From Frankineae bacterium MT45 (lineage in GTDB: Bacteria > Actinomycetota > Actinomycetes > Mycobacteriales > Jatrophihabitantaceae), in assembly GCA_900100325.1 (NCBI GenBank), contig LT629697.1:3841423-3905422 (forward strand): 64,000 bases of DNA. The letters are read 5' to 3'. Shown piece after piece: positions 31,547-41,009 of the stretch. The notes below the pieces were generated by a model, which did not search any database, had not been told where the DNA came from, and worked only from the letters and a program-made list of their open reading frames with translations. Every line of letters begins with the position of its first letter. Position 1 is the first letter of the stretch. The position numbers and the translations under genes were made by a program.

Positions 31547-32575
31547 CTAGCCCTGCCCCGAGGCCGGCTGCCATCCCAGCGCCGGTCCGAGCTTCGTCGC
31601 GATGTCGGTGAGGATCTGTACATAGTCATCGTGCTCGAAGCTGAACGGCAGCGCGAAGGCGACCTCATCGATCTCGCGGAAGGCCGGATTGGCGTAGAGG
31701 CGCTCGGCGATCTCATCCGAGGAGCCGACGAGGTCGAGGGCGAACATCATCCGGGCCGGCCCCTGCGGAGAGCGGGTGCGGGGCGTCCGCGACTGCACGT
31801 ACGCCTCGTACCGCGCCCGCTGCTCGGCGCTCGCCCCGTCGGTCGGGATGACGACCAGCCCCTGCGACACTCGGGCGGCCGCGCCGTCGGGGTGATGATC
31901 GCGAAACGTCCGTACATGGGAGAGCTGGATCGCGGCGAAGTCCTCGGACTCCTCGGCCCGCACCACGCTGCTGGTGAGGAAGTTCAGCCCCTGCTGGCCG
32001 GCCCACTCGGCGGATCGCAGGCTGGCCCCGCCGTACCAGATTCGCCGGGCCAGGCCGGGTGAGTGCGGCTCGACCCGCTCGGAGAACTCCTCGATGCCCT
32101 CGGTGCCGCGGAAGTCGCTGGCCGCCTCGCCGCGGACGAAGCGCAGCAGCCGCTCAACTCGGGCATAGCTGAAATCCTCGGCCTCGGCGGTGTCCGGGTA
32201 GAGCGCGGAGCGGACGTCCGCCCAGCGCATCGGTGGCCCGACGCTGATGCCCGGGTTCACCCGACCGCCGGAGAGAATGTCGACGGTGGCGAGATCCTCC
32301 GCCAATCGCAGGGGATTCTCCCAACCCAGCGGGATGACGGCGGTGCCCAGCTCGATCCGGGTGGTGCGCTGGGTAGCCGCGGCCAGCACCGCGATGGGCG
32401 AGGAGATGCCGTACTGCAGGTGCCGGTGGCGCAGCCAGGCACTGTCGAAACCTAGCCGTTCGCCGAGTTCGATGATCGACAACGTGGACTCGTGCCCGGC
32501 CGCTGGGTCATCCCGGTTGAAGAGGCCGATGGTGAGAAAGCCGAGCTTGCGCAGCGGAGCAGAGGGATCGGGCAC
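31547..32575 (-). CDS. Luciferase-like (LLM class) flavin-dependent oxidoreductase
   Basis: A 342-residue TIM-barrel protein of the bacterial luciferase family. 'LGFDSAWLRHRHLQYG', 'RTTRIELGTAVIPLGWENP', 'LATVDILSGGRVNPGISVG' and 'IWYGGASLRSAEWAGQQGLN' are characteristic. Such enzymes use FMN or F420; the barrel motif after 'SGGR' reads NPGISVG rather than the more usual LGVGxG, which makes the cofactor uncertain. GTG start at 32575. It stands alone, upstream of the DGPF gene by 112 bases, and diverges from the MMPL gene. Substrate unknown. Confidence 0.88.
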   Translation of the reverse strand: MPDPSAPLRKLGFLTIGLFNRDDPAAGHESTLSIIELGERLGFDSAWLRHRHLQYGISSPIAVLAAATQRTTRIELGTAVIPLGWENPLRLAEDLATVDILSGGRVNPGISVGPPMRWADVRSALYPDTAEAEDFSYARVERLLRFVRGEAASDFRGTEGIEEFSERVEPHSPGLARRIWYGGASLRSAEWAGQQGLNFLTSSVVRAEESEDFAAIQLSHVRTFRDHHPDGAAARVSQGLVVIPTDGASAEQRARYEAYVQSRTPRTRSPQGPARMMFALDLVGSSDEIAERLYANPAFREIDEVAFALPFSFEHDDYVQILTDIATKLGPALGWQPASGQG

Positions 32576-32772
32576 GATGCCGATGCTGCCACGACCGCTC
32601 GTCGGGGCTCACTTCGGGCAGGGGGCCAGGACGCGGGCGGAGCGACTCGGATCGATGCGCGTACCGCGCTGGTGGTACGGGAAAGAGACCGCGTTGGGTT
32701 GACGCGCCGAAGCCGCTCCTCGGCCAGAGTTGAGATCAGGATTTCTGGCTGATCTGAGGAGTGTTCGTTGTG

Positions 32773-35007
32773 ATGGTGGGACTGGCGCGCTGGTGCGTGC
32801 GGCACCGAAACCTGGTCATCGTCGGGTGGGTCGGGTTGATCGTCGCGCTCGGCTTCGCGATCGGGACGGCCGGCACCGCGTTCAGCGACTCGACCAAGCT
32901 GCCGTCGAGCGACTCGGCGACGGCGTACAACCTCCTGGGGAAGGCCGGTTCGAACGCTGCCTCGGGGAAGAGCGGCACGATCGTCTGGACGGTCCCGTCC
33001 GGATCGGCCGTCACCGGAGAAGCCGGCACCGACATCGCCGCCATGCTGACGAAGGTGTCGAAGGTTGACGGGGTGGCCAAGGTCGTCAACCCGTTCAACT
33101 CGGCCGGCAACAAGCAGATCAGCGCCGACGGCCGGACCGCCTACGCGACGGTCGTCTTCAGCGACGACACCCACGCCAGCCAGGTCGAGACGCTGGCCAA
33201 GCAGGCCGACAGCTCCGTCGTCGATGTACAGGTCGGGGGTCAGGCCTTCACCAACCAGATTCCGTCCGAGAGCACGGAGCTCATCGGCGTACTGGCCGCA
33301 CTCGTCATCCTGCTCCTCGTCTTCCGATCCATGTGGGCGGCGGCGCTGCCCATCATCACCGGCGTCGCCGGGGTCGGTGTCTCGACGCTCGTCGTCATGC
33401 TGCTCTCGCACGTCATCAGCCTGCCCAGCGTCGCGATCAGCATGGGTGCGCTGATCGGTCTCGGAGTGGGCATCGACTACGCGCTCTTCATCGTCAACCG
33501 GCAGCGCAAGGTGCTACGGGCCGGAGCCTCCACCGAGGAGGCGACGATCACGTCGCTGAACACCTCCGGTCGGGCTGTCCTCTTCGCCGGCGGCACGGTG
33601 ATGATCGCGCTCCTCGGAATGCTGGTGCTCAACGTCGGATTCCTCACCGGCATGGCGATCAGCGCCAGCATCACGGTCGCCATCACCGTGCTCGCCGCCG
33701 TCACCCTGCTCCCGGCCCTGCTCGGAAAGCTCGGACGACGAGTGCTTCGACGCTCCGACCGCAGCGCGGCACCGGTGGAGGAGTCCATCGTCGAGCCGCT
33801 TTCCGGCGTTGCCAAGCCCGGTCTGGCCGCCCGCTGGGCCAAGCTCGTGCAGCGGCGCCCGGTGGTCTCCTCCCTGGCTGCGCTGGTGGTCCTGATCGGA
33901 CTCGCCGCGCCGGCGCTCGCCCTGCGGCTCGGGTCGGCCGACGCCTCCAGCGACCCGAGCGGCACCAGCAGCCGCGGCTACTACAACGCCATGTCCTCGG
34001 CCTTCGGCGACGGCTTCCAGTCGCAACTCCTGCTGGTGGCGCAGACTCCCGACGCGCCGGCCAAGGCCGCCTGGGTGAAACTGGTCGACCAGCTCCCTGA
34101 CGTCAAGGGCGTTGCCTCGGTGACCAAGTCGGCCGCGGTCGGCTCGGACGGGACGCTGTCGATGGTCACGCTGACTCCGACGACCACCTCGCAGGCCAAG
34201 GCGACCAGCGACCTGGTGACCTCACTTCGGTCGAAGGTCATCACGGAGGCCGAGAGCGGAACCGACCTGCAGGTTCACGTCGGCGGTACGACGGCCACCG
34301 CCATCGACTACGCGGACGCACTCACGTCCAAGTTGCCGATCTTCCTGGGAATCATCGCCGGTCTCGGGTTCCTGCTGCTCATGATCGCCTTCCGCAGCCT
34401 GCTCGTACCGGCCATCGGAGCGCTCGGAAACCTACTGTCGATCGCCGTCGCCCTCGGGGTCACCGTGGCGATGTTCCAGTGGGGCTGGGGTCCGAGCGTC
34501 TTCGGAATCGGCGGCGGTGGGCCGGTGGAGTACATCGTCGCCATGCTGATGGTCGGCGTCGTCTTCGGGCTGTCGATGGACTATCACGTCTTCCTGGTCA
34601 GCCGGATGCATGAGGAGTGGACCCACCGCCGCGACAATCGCCGGGCCGTCGGCGTCGGGGTGGCAGACACCGGCAAGGTCATCGCGACCGCCGCCGCGAT
34701 CATGGGTGTCGTCTTCGCGTCCTTCGGGTTCTCCGGCCTGCGCACCACGAGCGAGTTCGGGGTCGGCCTCGCGGTCGCCGTCCTCGCCGACGCGTTCCTG
34801 GTTCGCCTGACCATCGTCCCGGCTGTGATGACCCTCGTCGGGGCGCGCAACTGGGCGCTCCCCGGCTGGCTGGACCGGGTACTGCCCCACCTGTCGATCG
34901 AAGGGGCAGACGCACCCGGCGACCGCAGCGACAACCTCTCCGACGACCTCGCCGACCACCCAGCACTGGACGCCCCTCCAGCGGTAAGCCTCCCCACCGG
35001 GAACTGA
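32773..35007 (+). CDS. MMPL-family RND exporter
   Basis: About 744 residues in two halves. Each half has one helix, an outside loop and a bundle of five or six helices. The halves carry 'GVGIDYALFIVNRQRK' and 'FGLSMDYHVFLVSRMHEEW', with the paired Asp-Tyr of MmpL proton relays (DYALF and DYHVF). 'STEEATITSLNTSGRAVLFAGGTVM' links them to MmpL/YdfJ exporters of lipids or drugs. GAGGA ends at 32760, giving nine bases to GTG 32770 and 12 to ATG 32773; ATG is taken here. The GTG at 32761 abuts the site and is unlikely. A 55-residue Cys-containing protein follows after 15 bases. Confidence 0.9.
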   Translation: MVGLARWCVRHRNLVIVGWVGLIVALGFAIGTAGTAFSDSTKLPSSDSATAYNLLGKAGSNAASGKSGTIVWTVPSGSAVTGEAGTDIAAMLTKVSKVDGVAKVVNPFNSAGNKQISADGRTAYATVVFSDDTHASQVETLAKQADSSVVDVQVGGQAFTNQIPSESTELIGVLAALVILLLVFRSMWAAALPIITGVAGVGVSTLVVMLLSHVISLPSVAISMGALIGLGVGIDYALFIVNRQRKVLRAGASTEEATITSLNTSGRAVLFAGGTVMIALLGMLVLNVGFLTGMAISASITVAITVLAAVTLLPALLGKLGRRVLRRSDRSAAPVEESIVEPLSGVAKPGLAARWAKLVQRRPVVSSLAALVVLIGLAAPALALRLGSADASSDPSGTSSRGYYNAMSSAFGDGFQSQLLLVAQTPDAPAKAAWVKLVDQLPDVKGVASVTKSAAVGSDGTLSMVTLTPTTTSQAKATSDLVTSLRSKVITEAESGTDLQVHVGGTTATAIDYADALTSKLPIFLGIIAGLGFLLLMIAFRSLLVPAIGALGNLLSIAVALGVTVAMFQWGWGPSVFGIGGGGPVEYIVAMLMVGVVFGLSMDYHVFLVSRMHEEWTHRRDNRRAVGVGVADTGKVIATAAAIMGVVFASFGFSGLRTTSEFGVGLAVAVLADAFLVRLTIVPAVMTLVGARNWALPGWLDRVLPHLSIEGADAPGDRSDNLSDDLADHPALDAPPAVSLPTGN

Positions 35008-35022
35008 AAGGAACGACCGACC

Positions 35023-35190
35023 ATGCCCGAACCGATCAACTGCGCCAACTGCGGCTGGCGACTCCGCCAGCGATTCCCGGCCGGCGACCCGGGAGGCGTC
35101 TACTGGGTCCACGCCGCGACCGGCGAGATCAAGTGCTCCGTCACCGACGGTGACGCGGCGCTGCCGGCCGAGGCTCGCCCGCCGGGCTAA
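35023..35190 (+). CDS. 55-residue Cys-containing small protein
   Basis: The protein begins 'MPEPINCANCGWRLRQRF' and has a third Cys in 'GEIKCSVTDG'. CxxC plus a later Cys suggests a small metal knuckle or redox site; a fourth ligand could be His30 in 'YWVHAATG'. AAGGA lies ten bases before ATG 35023. It starts 15 bases after the MMPL stop and 53 bases before the histidine kinase start, so it probably belongs to one of those transcripts. The shortness makes family recognition impossible by eye, but the reading frame, ribosome site and motif together argue that it is real. Confidence 0.6.
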   Translation: MPEPINCANCGWRLRQRFPAGDPGGVYWVHAATGEIKCSVTDGDAALPAEARPPG

Positions 35191-35242
35191 TGACCGTGTC
35201 GTCAGGCGGGTTGCTCCTAAGCTGGAGCGGAGAGGAGGGCCG

Positions 35243-36505
35243 ATGACTCGCCGAGTCCCCCGCCGCATCACCGAGGCCCAGGCTGAATCGCTGCTCACCG
35301 TGGCCGTGCTCGGCATTGGCCTGCTCTCAGTCCTTCCCTTCGGTGCGCACCAGACTCAGAGCGCGTGGGAACTGGTCCTCACGTTCGGTGCCTGGCTCCC
35401 GCTTCTGCTCCGCTCCCGGTGGCCGCTGCCGGTTGCGGTGGTGGCCACCAGCATCGACGCCGTCCACATCGGACTCGCCGCCCATCACCACCCACCGCAG
35501 TCGGTCTTTCCAGCGGCCACGATGCTGGCCCTCTACACAGTCGCGCTGCGCTGCGCGCCACGGGTGTCGTGGATTTCGGGGGTCGCGGCCGCGGCCATCC
35601 AGTTCTTCGTGGGGTTGGCGAGTTCCTCCTCCGCCGGCGCGTTCGTCCTTTACCTGAACTGGCCATTGGTGAGTGTGATCTTCGGACGGCTCATCGCCGA
35701 ACGCCGCGCCCGGGTCAAGACCGCCGAGCAGCGGGCCGTCGACGCCGAGGCGACCAAAGAGGCCGAGGCTCGACGGCAGGTGACGGCCGAGCGGGTGCGA
35801 ATCGCCCACGAAATCCACGATGTTCTCGCTCACCACATCGTCGTCGTCAATGCTCAGGCGGGCGTGGCGCAGTATCTGCTTCGCACCGACCCGGCTGCGG
35901 CCGAGAAGGCGTTGGAGGGGATCGCCGAAAACACCCGGACCGCCCTGGAGGAGCTTCGGGTAACACTTGGCCTGCTGCGCTCCGACCCGGAGGGGAGCGA
36001 CGAACCAGATGATCGCAGCCCCACCCCGGGAACCGCCGACATTCCCAGGCTCATCGAGACCTACCGCGAGGCCAGAGTCCCAGTCGAGGCCCGGAGCTCA
36101 GGGACTGGTCGTCCGCTGCCGACGGCCGCCGACCTGGCTCTCTACCGGATAGTCCAGGAAGCGCTGACGAACGCCAGCAAGCACGCACCGGGAAGCCGGG
36201 TGTCGGTCGACCTCGACTGGAGGGAATCGTCGGTGACGCTGACCATTCGAAACACCCGCGCACTTCGAGCGGCCGAGGGGGCGGGGAGCGGCATCGGACT
36301 CATCGGTATGCGGGAACGGGCGGCGGCCGCCGGAGGCACCCTGACCGCCGGATCATCGGCGGACGGCGGATTCGAGGTGGTCGCGTCACTTCCGGCCCCG
36401 CTGCTTGAGGAGGCCGGCACCGCCGACAACGCCGGCACCGCCGACACCCCCGACACCTCCGACACCTCCGACACCTCCGACAAGGCTCGGCAGGAGGCAG
36501 TATGA
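35243..36505 (+). CDS. Sensor histidine kinase, NarL/DesK type (HisKA_3)
   Basis: 420 residues. The N-terminal 150 form about five membrane helices with no large sensor loop. A short coiled segment precedes the phospho-acceptor 'RIAHEIHDVLAHHI' (His189). The ATP-binding domain has 'IVQEALTNASKHAPGS' and 'GSGIGLIGMRERAAAAGG'. It should phosphorylate the response regulator whose ATG overlaps its stop by four bases. ATG 35243 follows GAGGAGGG closely. The C-terminal tail (about 390-420) is a low-complexity 'TADTPDTSDTSDTSD' run encoded by nine-base repeats, liable to length change. Confidence 0.92.
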   Translation: MTRRVPRRITEAQAESLLTVAVLGIGLLSVLPFGAHQTQSAWELVLTFGAWLPLLLRSRWPLPVAVVATSIDAVHIGLAAHHHPPQSVFPAATMLALYTVALRCAPRVSWISGVAAAAIQFFVGLASSSSAGAFVLYLNWPLVSVIFGRLIAERRARVKTAEQRAVDAEATKEAEARRQVTAERVRIAHEIHDVLAHHIVVVNAQAGVAQYLLRTDPAAAEKALEGIAENTRTALEELRVTLGLLRSDPEGSDEPDDRSPTPGTADIPRLIETYREARVPVEARSSGTGRPLPTAADLALYRIVQEALTNASKHAPGSRVSVDLDWRESSVTLTIRNTRALRAAEGAGSGIGLIGMRERAAAAGGTLTAGSSADGGFEVVASLPAPLLEEAGTADNAGTADTPDTSDTSDTSDKARQEAV

Positions 36506-37191
36506 CGATCCGCGTCGTCCTGGCCGACGACCAACTGCTGCTGCGCGCCACCTTCGGCCTGCTGATCAATTCGATCGCCGACATGGAGGTGGTCGGTGAG
36601 GCCGGCACCGGGGTCGAGGCGGTGCAGGTCGCGCGGGCGCGCAAACCCGATGTGATTGTGATGGACATTCGGATGCCTGAGATGGATGGCATCGAGGCGA
36701 CGCGCGCGATCTTCGCCGAGCCGGAACTGGCGGCGACAAAGATCATCATCCTCACCACGTTCGAGGTCGAGGAGATGATCGTCGACGCCCTCCGAGCCGG
36801 GGCGAGCGGATTTCTCGGCAAGGGCGTCGAGCCGGCCACTCTGTTGGAGGCCATCCGGCTGGTCGCCGCCGGCGAATCACTGCTGTCGCCGGCCGCGACG
36901 GCGGCGGTGATATCCCATGTTGTTGCGCGGCCGGCAGCGGGTTCGCCACCCCTGGTCTCCACCCGCCTTGAGGAATTGACGGCCCGGGAACGCGAGATCC
37001 TGACGCTGGTCGGCCTAGGCCTATCCAACGACGAGATCGCCGCCACGGCGTTCATCAGCCCAGCCACCGCGAAGACGCACGTCAACCGCACGATGACCAA
37101 ACTCGGCGCTCGGGACCGGGCGCAGCTGGTCATCATCGCCTATGAGAACGGACTCGTCGTACCCGGGCAGTCAAGCGCGCCCCTGACGTAG
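36502..37191 (+). CDS. NarL/LuxR-family response regulator
   Basis: 229 residues. The receiver domain has the acid pair 'LADD', phospho-acceptor Asp55 in 'VIVMDIRMPEMDG', the Thr in 'IIILTTFE' and Lys in 'GFLGKGV'. The LuxR-type helix-turn-helix is 'LTAREREILTLVGLGLSNDE' with recognition helix 'SPATAKTHVNRTMTKLGARD'. It is co-translated with the kinase (ATGA overlap). Likely targets are unknown; the MMPL exporter and small Cys protein just upstream are plausible, since kinase/regulator pairs often control an adjacent exporter. Confidence 0.94.
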   Translation: MTIRVVLADDQLLLRATFGLLINSIADMEVVGEAGTGVEAVQVARARKPDVIVMDIRMPEMDGIEATRAIFAEPELAATKIIILTTFEVEEMIVDALRAGASGFLGKGVEPATLLEAIRLVAAGESLLSPAATAAVISHVVARPAAGSPPLVSTRLEELTAREREILTLVGLGLSNDEIAATAFISPATAKTHVNRTMTKLGARDRAQLVIIAYENGLVVPGQSSAPLT

Positions 37192-37327
37192 CCGTCCCCC
37201 TCCCGTCGGCTACATTTCCGGCACCGCGAGACCGGATCCAACGCGGCCGACTGAAACCGGCCGGAGTTGGGTAGAGAGACTCCGTGGAGACAACCGAACA
37301 TCACCGTGCCCTCCCGGACGGCCCTCG

Positions 37328-38914
37328 ATGCTGACCCTGCTCGTACCCGTCGGGTTGGTGGCGATCGCCGCCGTCGCAGTGCTGGCGACCCTCACCTGGT
37401 CCGCTTGGTTCGGCGTGCTCGCCGTGATCCTGCTCCTGGTCGCTGGGTTGGCCGTCTACGACGTCACCCAGCGCAAGCACTCGGTGCTGCGCAACTACCC
37501 GGTGGTCGGGCATCTGCGCTACCTGCTGGAGAAGGCCCGTCCGGAGTTGCAGCAGTACTTCATCGAACGCAACTACGACGGTCGCCCCTTCGACCGGGAC
37601 ACTCGCACCGTCATCTACGAACGGGCCAAGGGAATCCACGGCGAGCAGGCCTTCGGCACCGAACGTGAGGTCAACGAAGTCGGCTACGAATGGGTGCTGC
37701 ATTCGTCGGCTCCGAAGGAGCCACCCAAGGCTCAGCCCCGAGTCCGCGTCGGTGGTCCGGACTGCAGCAAGCCGTATGAGATGGCGCTGCTGAACGTCTC
37801 GGCGATGAGCTTCGGGGCACTCTCAGCGAACGCATTGCGGGCGCTCAACGCCGGTGCCGCACGAGGCGGTTTCGCGCACGACACCGGCGAGGGTGGCCTC
37901 ACGAAGTATCACCTCGAGAACGGCGGCGATCTGATCTGGGAGCTGGGCAGCGGTTACTTCGGTGCCCGCACCAAGGCCGGCGACTTCGACCCCGACCAGT
38001 TCCGCGACAAGGCGGCCCACGAGCAGGTCAAGTGCGTCTCGCTGAAGCTGAGCCAGGGGGCCAAGCCGGGCATCGGCGGGGTGCTTCCGGCGGCCAAGGT
38101 GACGAAGGAGATCGCCGACGCACGGGGAGTTCCGCAGGGCGAGAAGTGCGTCAGCCCGGCGGCCCACAAGGTCTTCGCGACGCCGCGCGAACTGGTCCAT
38201 TTCGTGGCCAAGATGCGGGAACTGGCCGACGGCAAGCCGGTGGGGTTCAAGCTCTGCGTCGGCTACCGTCACGAACTGCTCGCCATCTGCAAGGCGATGC
38301 TGGCCGAGCAGATCACCCCGGACTTCATCGTCATCGACGGCTCGGAGGGCGGCACCGGCGCCGCCCCGCTGGAGTACGAGGATCACGTCGGCACGCCACT
38401 CACCGACGGCCTCATCATGATGCACAACGCGCTGGTCGGAACCGGCCTTCGGGACAGGATCAAACTCGGCGCCAGCGGCAAGGTCTCCACCGGCACCGAC
38501 ATCGTCAAACGACTGATGCAGGGCGCCGATTACACCAACGCGGCCCGAGCGATGATGATGGCGGTGGGCTGCATCCAGGCCCAGAAGTGCCACACGAATG
38601 AGTGCCCGGTCGGTGTCGCCACCCAGGATCCGCGACGGGCCCGGGCGCTTGATGTCGTCGACAAGACCGAGCGGGTTGTGCAATACCAGCAGGCGACGGT
38701 CGCGCAGGCCCAGCAGATGATCGCCTCACTCGGCCTCTCCGGGCCCGAAGAGCTACACCCGGCCATGCTGATGCGCCGGATCGACCACGTGCGCACCGAC
38801 AGCTACGCCCAGCTCTATGACTGGCTCGCACCGAAGCAACTGCTGGCCGAGGCACCGCCGGACTGGGCGGCTGATTGGAACGCCGCCAGCGCCGACAGTT
38901 TTCTCCGCAGCTGA
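37328..38914 (+). CDS. FMN-binding glutamate synthase-family protein (membrane-anchored)
   Basis: 528 residues. The N terminus has two hydrophobic stretches (about 4-40), then a glutamate-synthase-like alpha2 domain (about 85-470) with 'NVSAMSFGALSANALRALN', 'HDTGEGGLTKYHLENGGDLIW', 'CVSLKLSQGAKPGIGG' and 'IVIDGSEGGTGAAPLEY'. The Cys-rich 'GCIQAQKCHTNECPVGVATQ' is the iron-sulphur cluster region. These stand-alone GltB2-like proteins lack the amidotransferase and NADPH-oxidase parts and have no settled reaction. ATG 37328. Followed after 45 bases by the PoxB-like gene on the same strand. Confidence 0.88.
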   Translation: MLTLLVPVGLVAIAAVAVLATLTWSAWFGVLAVILLLVAGLAVYDVTQRKHSVLRNYPVVGHLRYLLEKARPELQQYFIERNYDGRPFDRDTRTVIYERAKGIHGEQAFGTEREVNEVGYEWVLHSSAPKEPPKAQPRVRVGGPDCSKPYEMALLNVSAMSFGALSANALRALNAGAARGGFAHDTGEGGLTKYHLENGGDLIWELGSGYFGARTKAGDFDPDQFRDKAAHEQVKCVSLKLSQGAKPGIGGVLPAAKVTKEIADARGVPQGEKCVSPAAHKVFATPRELVHFVAKMRELADGKPVGFKLCVGYRHELLAICKAMLAEQITPDFIVIDGSEGGTGAAPLEYEDHVGTPLTDGLIMMHNALVGTGLRDRIKLGASGKVSTGTDIVKRLMQGADYTNAARAMMMAVGCIQAQKCHTNECPVGVATQDPRRARALDVVDKTERVVQYQQATVAQAQQMIASLGLSGPEELHPAMLMRRIDHVRTDSYAQLYDWLAPKQLLAEAPPDWAADWNAASADSFLRS

Positions 38915-38959
38915 CTCGCCTATCCGTCTATATTTGCCGAACAATCCGACAGGAGCAGC

Positions 38960-40693
38960 ATGTCCACCACCGTCGCCGAAATGATCGTCACCGCATTGGC
39001 CGATCAGGGCGTCCGCACAGTCTGGGGGGTGGTCGGCGACGCCCTCAACCCGGTGACCGACGCGATTCGTCGCGAAGATCGTCTGGAATGGATCGGCGTG
39101 CGCCATGAGGAGGTCGCCGCCTTCGCAGCCGGGGCCCAGGCCCAGCTGTCGGGGACGATCGGGGTCTGCATGGGGACGGTCGGTCCCGGATCGATCCACC
39201 TGCTCAACGGTCTCTACGACGCGAAGAAGTCGCACGCTCCCCTGCTCGCCATCTGCGGCCAGGTACCGCTGGAGGAACTCGGCACCGACTACTTCCAAGA
39301 GGTGAACAACGACCTCCTCTTCTCCGACGTCGCCGTCTTCACCCGCACCATCAGCTCACCGACCCAGGCCAGCACACTGCTGGAGCAGGCGGTGCAGGCC
39401 GCGCTCAGCGGCCCCGGTGTCGCGGTGCTGACGCTCCCCGGAGACGTCGGGGGTGCGGATCTTCCGAAGGACGCCACGCCGCCCCGGTTCATCGACTCGC
39501 ACCCGCCGACCGCTCCGGCAATGGAGACGCTGCAGAAGGCGGCCGACCTGATCAACGGTGCATCGACGGTGACGATGCTGGTCGGCCAGGGTGCGCGCGA
39601 GGCCCGCGCGGAGGTGCTCGCCCTGGCCGAACAGCTGAAGTCGCCGATGGTGCTCACCCTGAAGGCGAAGGAAGGCCTGGAGTTCAACAACCCGTATCAG
39701 GTGGGGCAGTCGGGACTGATCGGCAATCCGGCGACCACTCGGGCCTTCGAGGGCGGCGACGTCCTCCTCATGATCGGCACCGACTTCCCCTATCGGGAGT
39801 GGTATCCCCAGGGAAAGACGGTGATCCAGATCGACGCCCGTCCGGAGCATCTCGGACGCCGGATCCCGATCGCACTTGGATTGGTCGGCCATGCCGAGCC
39901 CACGGTTGCCGCGCTCCGCAAGCTCGTCGACGAGAAGACCGAGACTTCGCATCTCGATTCGGCCCGTTCGCACTACGAGAGTTGGTGCGAACGGCAGCAG
40001 GCGCTGACCAACCCCAAGCACGACGAGACCCTCATCGGACGGGTTCAGAAGCACTTCGACAACACCGACGAGCGGATTCGCCCGGAACTGCTGGCACAAG
40101 CCGTCGATCGGCACGCCGCGCCGGATGCCGTCTTCACCACGGACACCGGGATGTCCACGGTCTGGCTCTCGCGCTTCGTGACCATGTCCGATCGGCGATC
40201 GCTGCTTGGCTCCTTCAACCTGGGGTCGATGGCCAACGCGATGCCGCAGGCCCTCGGCGCGGCGGCGCTGGACCGACACCGGCAGGTGGTGGCCTTCTGC
40301 GGTGACGGTGGACTGTCGATGCTGCTGGGGGATCTCATCACGGCCGTCAGTCACGACCTTCCGGTGAAGCTCATCGTCTTCAACAACGGCCGGCTGGGAA
40401 TGGTCAAACTCGAGCAGGAGCAGGTCGGGTTGCCGGAGTTCGGCACCGTGCTGGCCAACCCGGACTTCGCCGCGGTCGCCCGCGCGATCGGGCTGCACGC
40501 GGTACGGGTCGAGGACCCGGCGGACGTCGATGCGGCGGTACGAGACGCGCTGGCTCACGACGGGCCGGTGCTCCTCGACGTCGTCACCAACCCGGAGGAG
40601 ATCGCCGTACCCGGAAAGGTGAAGGTCGCTCAGGGTTGGGGGTTTGCGATCGCGAAGATCCGCGAATCCCTTCTCTCACAGGGTGATTCTTAA
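38960..40693 (+). CDS. poxB: Thiamine-diphosphate pyruvate oxidase/dehydrogenase, PoxB-like
   Basis: 577 residues with the three domains of the acetolactate synthase/pyruvate oxidase family. The catalytic Glu lies in 'WIGVRHEEVAAFAAGAQA' and the thiamine diphosphate/Mg motif is 'CGDGGLSMLLGDLITAVSHD' to 'FNNG'. 'GTVGPGSIHLLNGLYDAKKS' and 'EVNNDLLFSDVAVF' match PoxB, which converts pyruvate to acetate and CO2 with electrons to quinone. The C-terminal lipid-binding helix of E. coli PoxB cannot be confirmed. AGGAG lies upstream of ATG 38960. Other decarboxylases of the family are less likely given the Phe/Asn pattern. Confidence 0.87.
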   Translation: MSTTVAEMIVTALADQGVRTVWGVVGDALNPVTDAIRREDRLEWIGVRHEEVAAFAAGAQAQLSGTIGVCMGTVGPGSIHLLNGLYDAKKSHAPLLAICGQVPLEELGTDYFQEVNNDLLFSDVAVFTRTISSPTQASTLLEQAVQAALSGPGVAVLTLPGDVGGADLPKDATPPRFIDSHPPTAPAMETLQKAADLINGASTVTMLVGQGAREARAEVLALAEQLKSPMVLTLKAKEGLEFNNPYQVGQSGLIGNPATTRAFEGGDVLLMIGTDFPYREWYPQGKTVIQIDARPEHLGRRIPIALGLVGHAEPTVAALRKLVDEKTETSHLDSARSHYESWCERQQALTNPKHDETLIGRVQKHFDNTDERIRPELLAQAVDRHAAPDAVFTTDTGMSTVWLSRFVTMSDRRSLLGSFNLGSMANAMPQALGAAALDRHRQVVAFCGDGGLSMLLGDLITAVSHDLPVKLIVFNNGRLGMVKLEQEQVGLPEFGTVLANPDFAAVARAIGLHAVRVEDPADVDAAVRDALAHDGPVLLDVVTNPEEIAVPGKVKVAQGWGFAIAKIRESLLSQGDS

Positions 40694-40742
40694 CTCCAAC
40701 CGGAGTCCGTGCGACTGCCCTTCCGAGCGGGTCGTCTCGGCG

Positions 40743-40913
40743 TTAGGGGAGGAAGGAGTGGCCGCCGACGAGGTTGTTCTTGTCGTTCGCCGAGTCGCCG
40801 ATCGGGTCGGTGACCCGGTTCCACGATCGCTCCTGCCGGCGAATGCCCTCGATCGCCTTCTTCGCCTGTCCACGAACCGGGGCCTGCTGCCTGCGCCAGA
40901 ATCGAAGCTTCAC
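40743..40913 (-). CDS. Small basic protein, 56 aa
   Basis: It begins 'MKLRFWRRQQAPVRGQAKKA' and ends 'NDKNNLVGGHSFLP'. The N-terminal half is strongly basic and helical, the C-terminal half polar. GGGAG lies six bases before GTG 40913, which decides the start over longer readings. It converges on the PoxB gene and is followed on the same strand only by that convergence. No domain is recognised. The good ribosome site and small size suggest a genuine short gene, but proof would need conservation. Confidence 0.5.
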   Translation of the reverse strand: MKLRFWRRQQAPVRGQAKKAIEGIRRQERSWNRVTDPIGDSANDKNNLVGGHSFLP

Positions 40914-41009
40914 TTCGTCTCCCTCTCGACCGCCATATGATCGCGCACCCGTACCGTCTGCGGCAAGGGTGTCGTCGGCCACTGCCTTCGCTGGATGCGC
41001 GGATCAGAG

